Positions 22,880-34,044 of a DNA stretch of 64,000 nucleotides are shown piece after piece. This DNA comes from Piper betle. Its lineage: Eukaryota; Streptophyta; Magnoliopsida; Piperales; Piperaceae. The notes beneath the pieces were generated by a model. The model saw nothing but the letters and a program-made list of their open reading frames with translations, was not told the DNA's origin and made no database searches. The stretch is taken from positions 406,062-470,061 of the forward strand of contig JAURVB010013882.1 in NCBI GenBank assembly GCA_033002965.1, written 5' to 3'. A program made the position numbers and the translations under genes. Each line of letters begins with the position of its first letter. Positions within the stretch are counted from its first letter, which is position 1.

Positions 22880-24870
22880 TTTCATTGAAATCTATACATT
22901 TTTTTTGCTAGAGGCCTTTCACAATTAATTTTGCCTTGTACTTATACGGGTAATTAGTGTCTTCATACTTGATCCGAAAAACTTATTTATTCTTCAAAGT
23001 CTTCTTCTCCTTGGTAAGATCAACCTACTCGTAAGTTTGGTTATTATAAAAAGACTTCTTTTTTCTTACTTTGTAGATTGAAATAAGACTCTACTTGATT
23101 TCCTTGGTTGAGGTGCCTCTCCTTGATTAGAAATTTTCATTTACTACTCATCAATATCATTAATAATATTATCATTAAAAATATTTTTATTTATTACATC
23201 ATTTTTCCATCATTATCACTAGCTATAGAAATAGAAACTTCGTTTTCTTGTTCCTCATTTAGTTACATCCTTAACTTGATTTGATATTGATGGTTTCTTT
23301 AATTTCTCATACTTCTACGAAGATTTGTCTTGAATAGCTCCATCTTTCTAAAGATTCTTAATGATTTAATCTTCACGAAAAATCACATCTTTATTTGGGA
23401 TGACTTCTTTATTATTCAAGTCCTAAAGTTTGTAGCCAAACTTATCATTTCTATAACCTATAAATATGCACTCCATAGTTTTAGAATCAAACTTGGACAT
23501 TTGCTCCTTCGGCACATGTGTAAATGCCTTACACTCAAATACTCTTACATGAGTGTAATTCACCTTTCTCCCACTCCACATTCTTTCCAATACATCGTCA
23601 TCTAATGCATGTGTGTGAGACCTGTTAAACAAATAATAAATAGTTAATAAAGTCTTACCTCGAAAGTACTTAAGCAACTTCACTGAAGACAACATGTATC
23701 TGATCTTCTAAAAAATTGTTCGGTTTATCCTCTCGACCACCCCATTGAGTTGAGGGGAATGAGAAACTATCTTTTCGTGCCTAGTCTCATATTGATTGTA
23801 ATAGTCACCAAACTCTTTTGAGTAATATTTTTCACCATTATCACTTCTAAGACATTTCAATAGCTTTTTGGATTCTCTTTCAACCATTGTATAAAAAGTT
23901 ATAAAATCATCAAATACTTCATTCTTGTTGTTTATGTCATAAACTTATACTTTCTAATAAACAACATTTATAATTGTGAGAAAATAAAGTGAACCATTGA
24001 GAGATTTTACCTCCATTGAACCACACTCATCGATATGTACTAACTCAAGTAATCCAATCTTCCTTGCACTTGAACTTGCAAATGAAGCTATGTTTTGCTT
24101 GCCTATCAAGAAATGATCACAAGGTGGTACCATTGATCTTGAATAGAAGATTTTGCTTATTCAAAACTTTTAATTCTTTCTCACTCATGAGGTCCAATCA
24201 CTGATGCCACAGATCAATAGTAGTCATTTGAGAAAGCATTAACCTCTCATTGGACTAGATTAACATTAGTCTTGTAAAAACTACAATATTTCTTCCCCTT
24301 AGGAATAATAAGTGAGCTTTTAACTTGCTTTCACAAATCTTGAGTAAAGTGTGAATTAAAACATTCATCATCAGTACACCTATGAATATCAAATTCATCC
24401 TTATGTCAGGAAAATGTCTTATATTTTTTAGCATCAACTTGAAACCCATATTGGTTGGCACAAGTACATCTCCTTAACTAACTATCTTAGACGTGTTGTT
24501 TCTCATTTTCATGATACCTAAATCACAAGATTCATAGGTGGTAAAGAAACTCCAATTAGGAATTGCACGAAATGATGCACTTAAATCAACCACCCAACTA
24601 ATATCACAATTAGTCATTAAACAATCATTCCTACAATAAAAACGATTAACAAATCATCATCTATAACATTGACATTCTTATCATCTTCAACCTTGTTGTG
24701 CACATTTTTCTCTTTTGACTCCTTTTAAGCTTCTAATAATTTTTCTTTATGTGACTAGGTTCATTACAATAGTAGCATTTCAAACTCTTTTTAGAATTGG
24801 ATCTACCTTTACTCTTGTCTCTTTTAAATGACTCTCTTATCTTGGATCTACCTCTTATACTACAACAATG
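22880..24870 (-). mobile_element. Degenerate Ty1/copia retrotransposon fragment (gag end to integrase)
   Basis: Read on the minus strand with many stops and frameshifts, the order is that of a copia polyprotein. It starts with the gag zinc knuckle KCYYCNEPSHIKKNY near 24790 (the last Cys is replaced by Tyr). A protease-like WVVD...ASF and FKLMLKNIRHFPDIRMNLI follow at about 24600-24380. Then come the pre-integrase and integrase cores, and at 23695-23423 the C-terminal integrase block HALDDDVLERMWSGRKVNYTHVR-type, ending CIFIGYRNDKFGYKL. A PQPRKSS-type linker appears near 23120. The reverse transcriptase and RNase H regions and both LTRs are absent, so this is a dead internal fragment. Confidence 0.85.
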
Positions 24871-25417
24871 AAAGGAAAACTATGAGGCTATTAGCCTACC
24901 CCACCAATCCACTATGACTATAAAATTACAATCACATATATAATTATAAGGAGAATAAAAATTTTTCACAAAGATACATATCAACAACATCATAAATGGT
25001 AAATAATATTAAAACAAATTTGGAAAACTTGTAAAAGATACTAGCAAAAAATCAATAAGAGAAATAATTGATAATTCAAAATAAAACTTCATTAGTAGAC
25101 CTTCACATTTACAACGATAGTGTAACACCTAAATCCGGTTCACGCTTGTGAACCGAACTGGTATGTTACAGGCCCCGGTTAGGTCGGCTAACCCAAACCT
25201 AACTCATACGGATCCAATCTCGGCGTCTTAAGATGGAGATATAACTATCAATGCATGGATGAATGCACAAACCCTAACATGGTACTATATGAATGAGATG
25301 CAAATCAAAGTACACACCAAGACAATCCCAATAAAAATTAACAAAAACTTTGAAATATAATGGACAAAGTTTCCCCTAAAAATGTAATTAGGGGCCACCC
25401 TGTCAAATATACATATG

Positions 25418-25419
<2 letters not shown>

Positions 25420-25463
<44 letters not shown>
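25420..25463. repeat. (AT)n microsatellite
   Basis: An uninterrupted AT dinucleotide run of 44 bases inside the outer LTR-like element. It has no counterpart at the matching position of the nested copy. Confidence 0.9.
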
Positions 25464-25464
<1 letters not shown>

Positions 25465-27140
25465 CCATATATCAAACAATTTCATTCATACAAAATAAAA
25501 ATCTAACATGCTGTAACTCATTTTGAAACTTGGGTCTCAACCCACTTCGCTTTCATTTCGCAATCTATTCGTGTTCATATCATCTCATCATCTCTTAGCA
25601 TTTAATTATGTCCTATCATCATATCATAAGCATTTAATCACATCATATTATGTCTCAGCATTTCACGTCATTCTCAAGATAATATCATAACAAAAATATT
25701 AATTACTTTATCGACTGACATGTGTGCAAATGAAATCATTGCTCCTTCGTCCAAGCTGGCTCCTCCAACTCGTGATTATTACCTACATATAGTATAAAAA
25801 CACGTCAGTAACAAGTGTCTGGAAAATAAAATAACTATAACAAGCTGGCTATGAGAGCAAACTCTCATATAAAAGAAAACATCATATACTCCACGTGAAC
25901 ACTCTGAAGGGCACTACTAAGGAGCCACTGGGTTGCAGACCCGGTAGCATCCCGAACTTACTGATCTGCTGCTGCTGATGCTGCTCTTGACATTTTCTTA
26001 CTTTATTTTCTAGTCTCAAATCCTAAGCCCTCTCTTTACCTCCATATTTCTCCTGGCCTTGAGCACGAAGGCCAAGTACTCTCAGGCAGTCGCCTTTAGT
26101 ACCCATTGAACCACAAGTCCAGACATGCGTTGTACTAAACAATACCCATAAACCTCCATGTTCTCCGGGTGTGAGGAACTCAAATGCAGAGTTGTCAGGA
26201 TCCATCGGGAATAGAACAGTCTACTGGCACTAATCCAGAGCCCGCTTTGACTGTCATGGCATCCGCTCATGGTACGTACAGTCGGTTTCTCCATCTCTCG
26301 TCTCACTGAAAATGCGAAAACTACATAGATATATAGGGCTAGGTAGGGATTTATATAATAGGCCCAAAGACAACTTGTGGTAGATCTTATTTTCGAAATC
26401 ATCCTTAAGGGATCTCATCCTCGAGGGGTTATTAATCCGGAAAACTGTTTAGTTAAATGGCCTGAGTTAAGTGGGATCCGATAAGATGCCACTTAACCCG
26501 TCCTGCAGATAATAAAATAAACATACAATAGAAGAGCGTAAAATAGAGACGAGTCCTAAACGGACCTGGTAGAAGCTCCAAGCATGTCATCGCGCCTAGG
26601 CGGCGAGCTTCTACTCCATACATACACATAAAAACTAAATACTAACACCCACTAACTAAATGATGCATCAAACGCAATGAACATCACTCACAATTCAATC
26701 ATCAACATCCAGCAACAGTTAAATAATCATAAATATAAATAATTCTAACTCATCCTATTCATACCAATTTTATTGTATTTTTCAAGGTTACGTCCTGATC
26801 ACTTATCATGCTGAGACTCGATCTACTTCATTAGATCACTTACTCATCATTCACACTTAATCTCATCATGCAACTCATCGTTTCATCCATAATTAAGCAT
26901 TAATCACATCAATAAACCAACCCTAGCATGTTGTGCTAACAATCATCAAGTTTAAATTATAAATTCGGAGGCAATTATACTTCACGTCATCGGCAATCGG
27001 CGACGACTAGGGTTTCGTCGCAAGTCTCGGAGCTCAAATTCGGCGCTCGTCGGCGTCCGAAGTTCGATCGAGATCGACTGGATGAGCTCCATGAAAGATC
27101 CGGTGAATTCCAGCGAATCCGGTTTTCCAGCGGGTTCCAG

Positions 27141-28915
27141 CTGTAAAACCCGTGACTCGAGTCAGAGTTTTACGAGAGTGAACCAGTCAGTTCAACCGTT
27201 GGTTCGAGTCGAGTCAGCTTTATGGACCGCGAGCTGAGTTGAGGCCAGCTGTGAGTTATGAGCGATGAGGGTCATGTATGCTCAAATGTACGATGATAAC
27301 GCCTAAAAGATGATGAAAAATGGGTTATCAAGTATATGGAGGTATGCAGTATTGATTGTTATTTTTATTTGATCGTAGAATAGTTTTAGGCCGAATAACG
27401 AATTAGGACGCGTTGGATTATATTCGGGTGGGTTATTAGTTATAGAGCATGCCATTTGGATGTTGTTGTGTTTGTTTTATTTTATGGAATTTTTCCATAT
27501 TTTTCTAGATTTTTTTTAGAATTTATTACGAACTAGTTATTATTTTGACTCGAGTAGGAATCGAGTCAATACTTAATTACGAAACTGCCATTGAGGGTAT
27601 TTTTCTCCCTCTTGACCCATCTTCATCCAAAACCCTAGCCGTCGCCGCCCCTCACGCTCGTCACCGCCGCGCCGCCGCCGACGTCGTACAGCCACTGATC
27701 AACGCCGCCCCGCCCCGCCGTGCAGTCGCCGTGCCGCCACGACCCACCCCGGCCACCATCTCGCTGCCATGACGTCGGAATTGCCCCACGAAACCACCTC
27801 GGCCGTCGCCACTCCAAGCCGGATTCCGCCGCCGCAGCTGTGGCCCCGACAACCACCCCCTTGCCGTCGCCGACGTTTCCCCTATCATCCCGACCGCCGT
27901 CGAGGCCGGACGCAGCCTCGATCGGAGCACGCCACCGCCGCCGCCCATTTTCAATGCCGCTGTCGACGGCCATCGCCGCCTCGGCTACCTTGTTTGACAC
28001 GACCATCGGACCAAGCTCGTCGAGCTGGTGCCGATAGACCCCCTGATTGCTCCGTCCCGAATCATCGCCGGAAAATCGTCAGAATCCGCCGAAAAACCAC
28101 TGACACTCGCCGGAAAACCGCCGAAAAAATTGGATTCGTGGGAAATTCGCCGGATCATCCGCCGAACGCACCCGGTCCAATCTGATCGAACTTCGGACGC
28201 CGCTAGGTGCCGAATTCGAGTTTCGAGCCGCGAAACGGAAACCCTAGCCGTCGCCGATTTTCGACGACACGAGGTATAATTCATTTTAACTTAATTATTT
28301 GAAAGTATTGCTTATTAGAATTTGCATGCTAGGATTGGTGAATTGTGTATTATAATAATATATATAAATGTAGATTTGATTAAGGATAAAATATGAAATT
28401 TGTTTGATTGAGTGGTGTTAAAAATGGAGACTAAGAAACTAATTAGGGTAACTAGGTAATGATCATGATCTAATGCAAACTAGCCTAAGTAGACTTGCTA
28501 GAATTGATTGCTAGAATTGATATAGGTTGATGTGTGATGGTTGATGCGTGATTGTGTTGATTGTGTGTGCATGCTATAGGATGTGTGATTCATCATGCGG
28601 GCATTAGTTTTTTAGCTTGATTGTGTAGGTACGGTGTAGGAGCTCGCCGCCTAAGTGCGTGGACCCGTTTGGAGCTTCTACCAGGTCCGTTTAGGACTCG
28701 TTCTCTGCTTTTACGCTACTCTATTGTGTATTTGATTTATCATGTGCAGGACGAGTTAAGTAGCGTTTTATCGAATCCCACTTAACTCGGGCCATTTAGC
28801 CAACGGTTCTTTTTCGAATTAATAACCCTCGAGGATGAGATCCCTCGAGTTTGTTTTCGAACTTCAGATCCAGCTCATGTTGCCTTCGGGCCTATTGTAT
28901 AAATCCCAAACCAGG

Positions 28916-28950
<35 letters not shown>

Positions 28951-30023
28951 TTCGCGTTTTCGGTGAGAGATGGGATGAGGGTTACTTGCGGCCACATCTT
29001 CAGATAGGGCGTGTGCTCGGAAGAGCGGGCTCTGGAGCTGGGGAGAACCCACTTCGTTCCCGAAGGATCCGGACAACTCCACCTTTGAGTTCTTCAAACC
29101 CGGAGAAGTGTGGAGGTTTACGGGTACTGCAATGCAGCGCATGTCTAGACTTGTGGTTCAAAGGGTACTGAAGGCGACTGCCTGAGAGTGCTCAGCCTTT
29201 GTGCTCAAGGCCAGGAGTAATATAGAAGGTGCAGAGGGCGGTAAGGAATGAAATTTGATGCGTGAAGCGATAGAGACATGGCCAAGGTATGAGAATGAGA
29301 AAGAAAGGGGGACGCTGTCGACCCGAGGGCGACGGCCTGACGGCGACGGCTCCCGTATGTGCCCTAATGAGAGTTCTTGAGGAAGTATATAGTTTTGATT
29401 CAACAAGAGAGTTTGCTCTCCTGTGCCAGATTGATATTAGTTATTTTCCGGGCCGGTAACACTCGTTACTGACGGTTTTTCTATATATATGTAGGTGAGG
29501 AATGCGAGCGATGAAAGCTGTTGGGACTGCGGAGGAGCAGCACAGAACCGCGCACACATGTACCTGCCGCGTGTAACGTATAATGATGGTGTGTTATTGT
29601 TATGTAAACGATAATTTTGATGTGTTTGCTTGAATGAATTACTTGTTATGAAACGAACTGATAAATATGAATGAGTAGGGAGCCTTGGAGTTCAGACTCG
29701 GCTCGGGTAAAAACGAATGAGATAATGATTTAATGTCATGGTAGATTGTTATGTGTTATCGTATTTTCATAAAATAGTATATATTTTCTTTTGGTTTCTC
29801 ATTTGTTGTTTTGTCTTATTTTGCTTGTACATCATAGCATGCATGTAGGACTCGCGTTAGAACCCAATCATTCTCATTCATGCATTTCATATTTGCATCT
29901 CCATCTTGAGACGCCGAGAGTAGATCCGGGTCGGCTTAACCGAATCTAGTAGATTAACGAACGGTTCGGTCGCCGGTGACATTTCCGGGTCGGTTCACGG
30001 GTGAGCCGAAACGGGGTGTTACA
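27141..30023 (+). mobile_element. Inner LTR-like element (solo LTR) nested in the outer copy
   Basis: Starts TGTAAAACCC at 27141 and ends GGGGTGTTACA at 30023, 2.88 kb. It is flanked by CCAGC on the left and CCGGC on the right, a 5-base target duplication with one change. The order is an AT-rich head with ATTTTGACTCGAGTAGGAATC, a Pro/Arg-type GC-rich centre (27630-28270), AT-rich sequence, then a conserved stretch with TTGTATAAATCC (28897, a possible TATA region) and (TA)n at 28919-28947. Open frames in the GC-rich centre (for example 27769-28185) are on both strands, unlike any known protein, and are treated as non-coding. No gag or pol is present, so a solo LTR is the simplest reading. Confidence 0.65.
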
Positions 30024-31282
30024 CCGGCGGTTTTCTGGCCGACAACCGTTGGCGGCGTCACTGGCTAGAAAGCAATGGTATTGAGCACCATTGGAACCGG
30101 CTCGGCAAGCCCGACGCGTCTACGGCGTCGACATGTTCGGCGGAGGAGGCGCCTCACAGAAAAATGGCTAAAACAAGACCGTTAGCGATGGGTAGCTAGA
30201 TCCGGCCAGCCTGGGCTGCGATGGCCTCCGCTCCTGTTGGGGAAGGTCGCTAGGGGTCGAAGACGTCGAGGCGTCGACTCGATCGCGGTGGCAACGGTCG
30301 CCGGCGGCGCGATTGGCGATGGAAGCACGGCACAAAGGTGCGGCTTTCTCGCATCATGGCGGTTGGATGGTGGCCGGGCCTGGTCGGGGTGGCACGGCGA
30401 CTGCGTGGCGAGGCTAGGCGGCGCTGATCTGCGGCAGGGTGGCGTCCACAGCAGCGGCGGCGGCGTTGGGTAGGGGTTTTGGATGGGGAAGAAGGAAGAA
30501 ACGTGGGGGGGGGGGATGAGAAAAATAACTGTGTAGCAATATCGTAAATAATACTTGACTTGTGTCTGGCTCGAGTCAAGAATAATAACTAAGTCATATT
30601 AAATCCTAAAAAAATCGGGAAAAATCCCATAAAATTAAACAAACACCAAAACATCATAATGATATGCTGTAGAACTATCAATCCACTCAAACTGCCTGTA
30701 ACATATCCTAACGCAGTAAACGGTCTAAAACTAATTCTACGATCCACTATATATATATATAAAAAAACTGGCATACTCTCATACATTCTGATAACTCATC
30801 CTGTTCTGCTGTGTTTATGACGTTATCATTATATACTTGAATACGCATAACCCTCATAGCTCATACACGCGACTGGCGTCAGCTCAGTACACGTGTTTTG
30901 AATCTGATTCGATTCAAAAATAACGGTCAAACCGACCGATTCTGAATTTAAAACCCTGACTCGAATCGTGGGTTTTACATATAATGTTCTTTCAAAACTC
31001 CTTTAAGCTTTACTAGAAGCCAACTCTAAAACTTATTGATTTGAATGCATAAATTACCATGTAAAGACATGTATTTATATGCAATATTGATAAAATCTCC
31101 CATATACTAAGTTAGAATCTCTAACTTCCAACGCATCAATCAATTTTCTCAAAATTTGGACCTTTATTTCTCAAAACTTGGATCTTCACTTTTCAATACT
31201 TTGGACCACCGTTTAGCAAAGTATATGGGAGGGATTTCTACTGAGATGGAAAGCAAAATTTGGCCATGCCTTTTTGTGGGTC

Positions 31283-31588
31283 TTCCCGTCGGTGGATGCC
31301 TTGCTACATCACTTCTCAAATCATCTAATACAAGTCCCCAACACCAAGGAAGTATTCATGATAACACTTCCTCGACAGTAAATTTATAATTTATTTATAT
31401 TCTCTCTATTCGGTAGTAATATTGAGTTTGTTTTTTGAAGATGAGCATACATCAAACCAAACTTTCGCAGTCTACTACTAAATTTGTAATCCATCATCCA
31501 CTAACTTAATCAAACAATTAGTTTCTTTTCTGGGATGTGGCTGTTGCTAAAATGGAGGAAATTGAGCGGGATTGCCGTGAAACAGCAG
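31283..31588 (+). repeat. Direct repeat copy 1 (306 bp)
   Basis: Matches 36306-36610 in the same orientation with about 17 differences by eye (around 94% identity). It starts TTCCCG..GTGGATG and ends GTGAAACAGCAG. The 3' part here reads AKMEEIERDCRETAG in an open frame, which is frameshifted by one base in copy 2, so copy 1 looks closer to the ancestral, possibly exonic, sequence. Confidence 0.85.
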
Positions 31589-31699
31589 GATAAGTCTGCT
31601 ACAGTAAATCTTTCAACCTTCCTGCAATCTTGCATATGCAGGAGCCTTTAAGACTTTTTTTGGTCAATTGAACTAACAAGGTGGGTCAATTGACAGGAA

Positions 31700-32180
31700 G
31701 CGTATGTGAAAACCCTAGGGAGAGGTTTCTCTGCTGCCCCCTTTAAGACTTTCACCATAAGGATCAAGAATAACAAAAACATGGAGCCTTCAGAAGCACA
31801 GGCTGAAGTATGGCTTGTCATAGACAAATCTCCTTATAATTGTTGCTTCTTTTCTGTATTTATGTGCTCAACTTAGCTGTGTGTCTTGTCATTTTCATTT
31901 TTAGAAGTCGGTTGTAATTGTGGAAGATGTTGACGACCCCATGTACTTCACCACCAATTGGCACTTTTCGTTGTTTGAGCTAGCTGATTCTCACTATGCA
32001 TCCATATGCCTTCAAAAAATCTTGCTGCGGAAGGTAGGGTAGAATTTTGCTTGAGGTTTCTTTTATCCCCATTTACCCCTGAGCTTTTTGAACAAGTTCA
32101 AACTGTGTTGCAGGTGAAAAGCCAGAGCATTTGAGACTGCTAGCCTGGAGGACGATTCCTTTGTTCAAAGATGAGCAGGT
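31700..32180 (+). pseudogene. Exon-like blocks of an unidentified gene
   Basis: Three blocks have good splice contexts. About 31706-31810 reads TFTIRIKNNKNMEPSEAQAE before a GT. 31905-32034, after TTTTTAG, reads KSVVIVEDVDDPMYFTTNWH, then FELADSHYASICLQKILLRK before GTAGGG. 32114-32179, after TTGCAG, reads EKPEHLRLLAWRTIPLFKDEQ-like sequence before GTGCAC. The peptides have the composition of a real globular protein, but I cannot name the family. No start or stop of a complete gene is seen, so it is probably a fragment of a decayed gene, perhaps linked to the exon-like end of the repeat at 31500-31588. Confidence 0.4.
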
Positions 32181-33030
32181 GCACCCCAAAATTCTCTTGT
32201 GACAGTAGGTGAAAGCACCAAACCCTAGTCTGATCGGGATGTTGTCCATGTCGGGTATCCAAATATAATCCGAACTCATCTTGCGCAGACTTTGCCAAAA
32301 CAATAACCTAACTGTGTTGCAAATCCTGAATTTCATAATTTTTACATATCTTTTTTGGTTGATAAATCAATTTGAAATATTCCATCCAACAATGTTCTCT
32401 CCATGCGCTGCACATATAAAATCAAGGGAGGATGAGAGTGAAATGTGGTTCATCATAATTTTCTTGTGATGATGTGGTTGGGTCCATCAAATACCTATTC
32501 ACTTATTCTGCCTCGCTCACTTTGATTGGACTTTCGACTATTTTTATCAAGATAAGAAAAAAGAAACTCTTGGACCCTAAAAATCAGTTCAAACAGCTAA
32601 TAATGCACATATTTTTGCAAATAATAATAAGGTAAATGGAATGAAGATATTCATACATAAATAGCCATTAACACATTATACTGGGCAACTCAACACAAAC
32701 CAACCCTAGCTCTTTTGATACTCATATGGGAACTTTTTCGTTAGAAAATTGGTGAAGGATGCCGAATGCTCCACAACTTTACAGCCAAGGGAAGATATGC
32801 TTGGTGTGCTTTTTTTATTATCTAAATGAAGGGATGACATTCATCGCCGCGTCCTTTCTGTACAGGCATTGCCCCAAACTTAAACACAACCATTCTTTGT
32901 ACGCACTCAGAGTAGATGGCATGATTGGATGTGCATTTGATGACTCTTATACCTGGAACATGATTTTGGTGAGAGATGATATGCGTAAAGGAACGGTTGG
33001 GCATGGTGATTCTTTTCACCACCCAATGCC
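32181..33030. other. Intergenic sequence and metallothionein promoter region
   Basis: AT-rich, with short frames only. The 3' end serves as promoter of the metallothionein gene. No further gene is seen. Confidence 0.4.
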
Positions 33031-33037
33031 TATAAAT
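33031..33037 (+). promoter_or_regulatory. TATA box of the metallothionein gene
   Basis: TATAAAT lies 86-92 bases upstream of the ATG at 33123. That would place transcription start near 33060 and give a leader of about 60 bases, normal for plant MT2 genes. Confidence 0.65.
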
Positions 33038-33122
33038 TGAGCTTGAGCTCCGCCATGGAAATCATCCTTCCATTGTTTCTATCTATATTTTGATCTCATT
33101 TTTTCTTTACAAAGAGAAAATC

Positions 33123-34044
33123 ATGTCTTGCTGCGGTGGAAAGTGTGGGTGTGGGACTAGCTGCAGCTGCGACAGCGGCTGTAAAGGGTATGGTGATCGA
33201 TGATGTTAAAACTTCTTCTAATTATGACAATAATTGTCGCCCCATTCTTTTTCCTGTTTTATTGACTATAACTCTAAACGAAATTGCAATATGGCTATAT
33301 TTTGTTACCAAGAGGTCATAGTTTTGCTTCGAGGGAAATGGTTGTTAATATTTACTCTATTTCTAGCTTTGCTTTGGCATAATTTTGCTCTTCTTTCTTT
33401 AGCTGTTTTCCAAGTTGAATATAGTGGATCTTTTCCATTTCTTTTGACTCTCTCTATATATATGTATCGGAATAAGATTTCTGGTTTCTCAGAGTTCAGG
33501 ACTGCTTTTTTTTTTTATTTACCTTGATCAGAACTTAATATATGCGTTGTACATTGACATTTGATCATAAGCGATAAAATTCATGATATACACTGAATAA
33601 AATTTCTCTTATCTTTTTTTTCTTTTTTTGTTGTTGTAATTAGATGCAGCAAGTTTTCTGACTTGTCCTACGGAGAGACCAACGCAGCTGCTGAAACCTT
33701 GATCATTGGTGTTGCTCCTAGGAAGGGGTAAAGCCAAAGACTTACCTTTTTCATTGAAAACCATATATATTGAGATCAAATGATGTCAATCATACAATTA
33801 TATAAACAGTATCATTGTCAATTGGTTTCAACTTCTTAGACAAGAATAAATTCCCCTAGAAGTGAATTTTTTTGAGTCAAACAGGCACGTTCTAAAACTA
33901 TGTTTAAAACTCATTAACCATCATCGTTTGTTTCCGAATAAATTTGGCAGATACTTCTCGGAGGGATCTGAGATGGGTGTCGGAGCCGAAGGTGGTTGCA
34001 AGTGTGGATCCAGCTGCACCAGTGACCCTTGCACTTGCAAGTGA
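33123..34044 (+). CDS. MT2: Type 2 metallothionein
   Basis: Three exons, 33123-33187, 33644-33727 and 33951-34044, join in frame with GT/AG introns to give 80 residues. The N-terminal cluster [20 protein letters not shown] plus KGC has the CC, CXC, CXC, CXXC spacing of plant type 2. The Cys-free linker contains the family words SDLSYGETN and ETLIIGVAP. The C-terminal cluster ends [15 protein letters not shown]. It binds Cu, Zn and Cd through thiolates in the cytosol and takes part in metal balance and ROS scavenging. Odd: the usual C-T-C-D-P-C has become C-T-S-D-P-C (AGT for TGT), leaving five rather than six C-terminal cysteines. A TATA box lies 86-92 bases upstream. Otherwise it is intact. 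Confidence 0.92.

Larger units (their letters stand above)
25122..30979 (-). mobile_element. Outer LTR-like element (solo LTR), split by a nested relative
   Basis: On the minus strand it begins TGTAAAACCC at 30979, runs through an AT-rich part (to about 30480) and a GC-rich part (to 30024). It is interrupted by the 27141-30023 element and resumes at 27140 to end ...GGTGTTACA at 25122. Without the insert it is about 2.97 kb. The segments match the inserted element in inverted orientation all along: GGTAGAAGCTCC near 26571 against GGAGCTTCTACC near 28671, the CCCTAG...GTCGTCGCC block near 27000 against 28240, and the TCGAGTCA core near 30570 against 27550. Its flanks GATAG and TATAA are at best a worn 5-base target duplication. 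TG...CA ends and length fit a Ty3/gypsy-like solo LTR; no polyprotein is present. Confidence 0.65.

Noticed and set aside
27545..28284. Frames of 75-138 codons on both strands
   Set aside because: They lie in the GC-rich centre of the inner LTR-like element. The corresponding part of the outer copy does not keep them open, and no protein family is recognisable.
25122..30023. One giant fold-back transposon with 1.9-kb inverted ends
   Set aside because: A nested insertion of two related LTR-like elements explains both the outer and inner matches (30024-30979 with 27141-27650) and gives a 5-base flanking duplication CC(A/G)GC.
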